DNA of 7,229 bases. It comes from JBIKLM01 sp044375105 (lineage in GTDB: Bacteria > Planctomycetota > UBA1135 > GCA-002686595). The stretch lies in assembly GCA_044375105.1 (NCBI GenBank), contig JBILNK010000201.1, positions 1 through 7,229 on the forward strand, given 5' to 3'. The position numbers and the translations under genes were made by a program. The notes under the pieces were generated by a model, which was not told the origin of the DNA, searched no databases, and saw only the letters and a program-made list of their open reading frames with translations. How positions within the stretch are numbered: the stretch's first letter is position 1; each line of letters begins with the position of its first letter. Shown here piece after piece: positions 6,215-7,229 of the stretch.

Positions 6215-7144
6215 ATGCCGTTCGACCTCGATGACCTGCCGCCCCTTCGGGAACTGATCCTGGGCGGCCCGGTGCCCTTCCTGGTGGCCTTCTCGATCGT
6301 GGCCCTGCTCGGGCGGCGGAGGCCCCTATTGGGAGCCGCTGCGGGGCTTCTAGCGGGCTATCTGGTGCTGCACATCGAGCTCAACGGCGCGCTCTATCCC
6401 GGTCGCTATCCGAGTTTGGCTGCGGTGCGCGTCGAGCAGTGGCTGTTCCTGATCCCCGCACTGGGTGCGGCGACGGGCTGGGCGGCCCTGGGAGCGCGGC
6501 CAGCTTTGCGCCTCGGTCTCCCGATCAGCCTCGTTTTGGGTGTGCTGGTGCTGTGCTTCTATCCGAAGCTGAAAGGCTCCTGGACGCCGGTCGAGAGCCT
6601 GGGATGGGTCGCCCTGTGGACCCTGGCTGCCAGCCTGGCCTGGCATGCGGCAGGAGCCGGCGCCCGTCGGGCAGGGTCTTTTCCCGCCCTCTTGGTGGGC
6701 GGCTCCGCCGTCGGCATCGCCAGCCTGGTGATCGGCCTGTCCGGCTCGCGCAAGCTGGCGCAGATGTCCGGAGCCCTCGCCGCGGCGACCCTGGGACTGT
6801 GCCTTCACGCGCTGATCGAAACCCGGCGCAGCGCGAGCTTGCCGGCCAGCGGCGCGCCGAGCGAGCGGCACCCCGCCCCCGAGCTGGCCCTGGGCGCCCG
6901 TGGAGCCCTGCTAGCTGGGCACCTGGGCTTGGTCGTGCTCGGCGTGCACTACAACGAACTCGGTCTCGACCAGGCCCTGCTGTGCTTGGCGCCCTGGCCC
7001 GCAGCCCTGTTGGCCCCGAAACCAGGGCCTCGCTGGCATTCGCCCGCGACCTTCCTGCACACGGCCGTCGCCCTGCTGCCCGCTCTGGCCGCCCTGGGGC
7101 TGGCGATCGCGCGCTTCACCCCCGCCGCAGAACCCGAATGGTGA
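6215..7144 (+). CDS. Polytopic membrane protein of unknown function
   Basis: The product is 309 residues and dominated by hydrophobic segments. About ten likely membrane helices can be read: 19-33, 37-56, 74-92, 98-116, 128-147, 156-175, 182-201, 229-247, 252-267 and 279-300. The N-terminus is short and acidic ('MPFDLDDLPPLREL'). The loop at 203-227 is polar and carries Arg, Ser, Pro and Glu, which suggests a cytoplasmic linker between a seven-helix and a three-helix part. I do not recognise a transporter, enzyme or sensor motif. Possible functional residues are the membrane-embedded H53/E55 pair ('LHIELNG'), H143, H197 and the 'GVHYNELG' stretch at 243-250. The ATG at 6215 is preceded by a C-rich stretch without Shine-Dalgarno and follows a 498-base gap, so the gene is probably transcribed from its own promoter. 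Composition and strand agree with the neighbouring genes, which supports it being real. Function is unknown. Confidence 0.8.
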   Translation: MPFDLDDLPPLRELILGGPVPFLVAFSIVALLGRRRPLLGAAAGLLAGYLVLHIELNGALYPGRYPSLAAVRVEQWLFLIPALGAATGWAALGARPALRLGLPISLVLGVLVLCFYPKLKGSWTPVESLGWVALWTLAASLAWHAAGAGARRAGSFPALLVGGSAVGIASLVIGLSGSRKLAQMSGALAAATLGLCLHALIETRRSASLPASGAPSERHPAPELALGARGALLAGHLGLVVLGVHYNELGLDQALLCLAPWPAALLAPKPGPRWHSPATFLHTAVALLPALAALGLAIARFTPAAEPEW

Positions 7145-7229
7145 TCCCCGCGAGCCCCCAGGCGGGAGAGCCGAGTGTGCCTTCAGGCTCCGGGAGTCCG
7201 CCGGACAGCCGCCGGGGTCGTTCGTTCAG
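7145..7229. other. Downstream tail with no clear feature
   Basis: Only a weak inverted repeat is seen (TCCGG at 7189-7193 with CCGGA at 7201-7205, 7-base loop). It has no following T-run, so no terminator is claimed. No start of another gene is evident before the window ends. Confidence 0.3.

Noticed and set aside
5644..6216. 190- and 160-codon - strand frames in the same gap
   Set aside because: Two different - strand frames are open at once, which points to lack of stops from high GC rather than coding. Products are low complexity, and one overlaps the YceI gene antisense.
5761..6234. 157-codon + frame in the gap before the membrane protein
   Set aside because: It starts with GTG and no ribosome-binding signal, is Arg/Pro/Ser-rich, runs through the terminator hairpin, overlaps the next start and has no recognisable domain.
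1..7229. Defence system, CRISPR array, prophage, insertion sequence, tRNA or rRNA
   Set aside because: No repeat-spacer pattern, transposase, integrase, phage-like protein, nuclease or helicase motif, or structural RNA gene was seen on either strand.

Overview
This is a GC-rich window (roughly 70% by eye). It carries four genes, all on the + strand and all with strongly GC-biased third codon positions. The best guess for the source is a Planctomycetota bacterium or a relative. The evidence is a large exported gluzincin-type (DUF1570-like) peptidase fused to a concanavalin-like (DUF1080/LamG-type) module and a thioredoxin-like fold, an exported YceI protein, an orphan polytopic membrane protein, and the absence of Shine-Dalgarno sequences at every start. 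Domain style and start context are weak taxonomic evidence, so the phylum is an inference.

Layout: 1-94 is a short leader with no complete gene. 95-3826 encodes a 1243-residue secreted multidomain protein: signal peptide, helical region, HEAAH metallopeptidase, helical TPR-like region, beta-sandwich, cysteine-free thioredoxin-like domain, helical tail. 3827-3947 is a 121-base gap holding an imperfect 18-base tandem repeat, a 13-codon mini-ORF and two overlapping hairpins. 3948-4823 encodes a membrane-anchored coiled-coil/TPR protein. 4824-5098 is a gap rich in predicted secondary structure (a terminator-like hairpin, a second hairpin, a possible three-way junction, and a hairpin just before the next start). 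5099-5716 encodes a YceI-family protein with a signal peptide. 5717-6214 is a 498-base region with no convincing gene; it contains a strong intrinsic terminator (13-bp perfect stem followed by T4) within a run of smaller hairpins. 6215-7144 encodes a roughly ten-helix membrane protein of unknown function. 7145-7229 shows nothing clear.

Three of the four products are predicted to be exported or anchored at the cell envelope and the fourth is an integral membrane protein, so the cluster has an envelope theme. The gaps (121, 275 and 498 bases) and the terminator argue against one tight operon. No mobile element, CRISPR array, tRNA, rRNA or recognisable defence system is present. The most unusual items are the architecture of the first protein with an A AAA AAG slippery heptamer near the junction of its two halves, and the structured intergenic regions.
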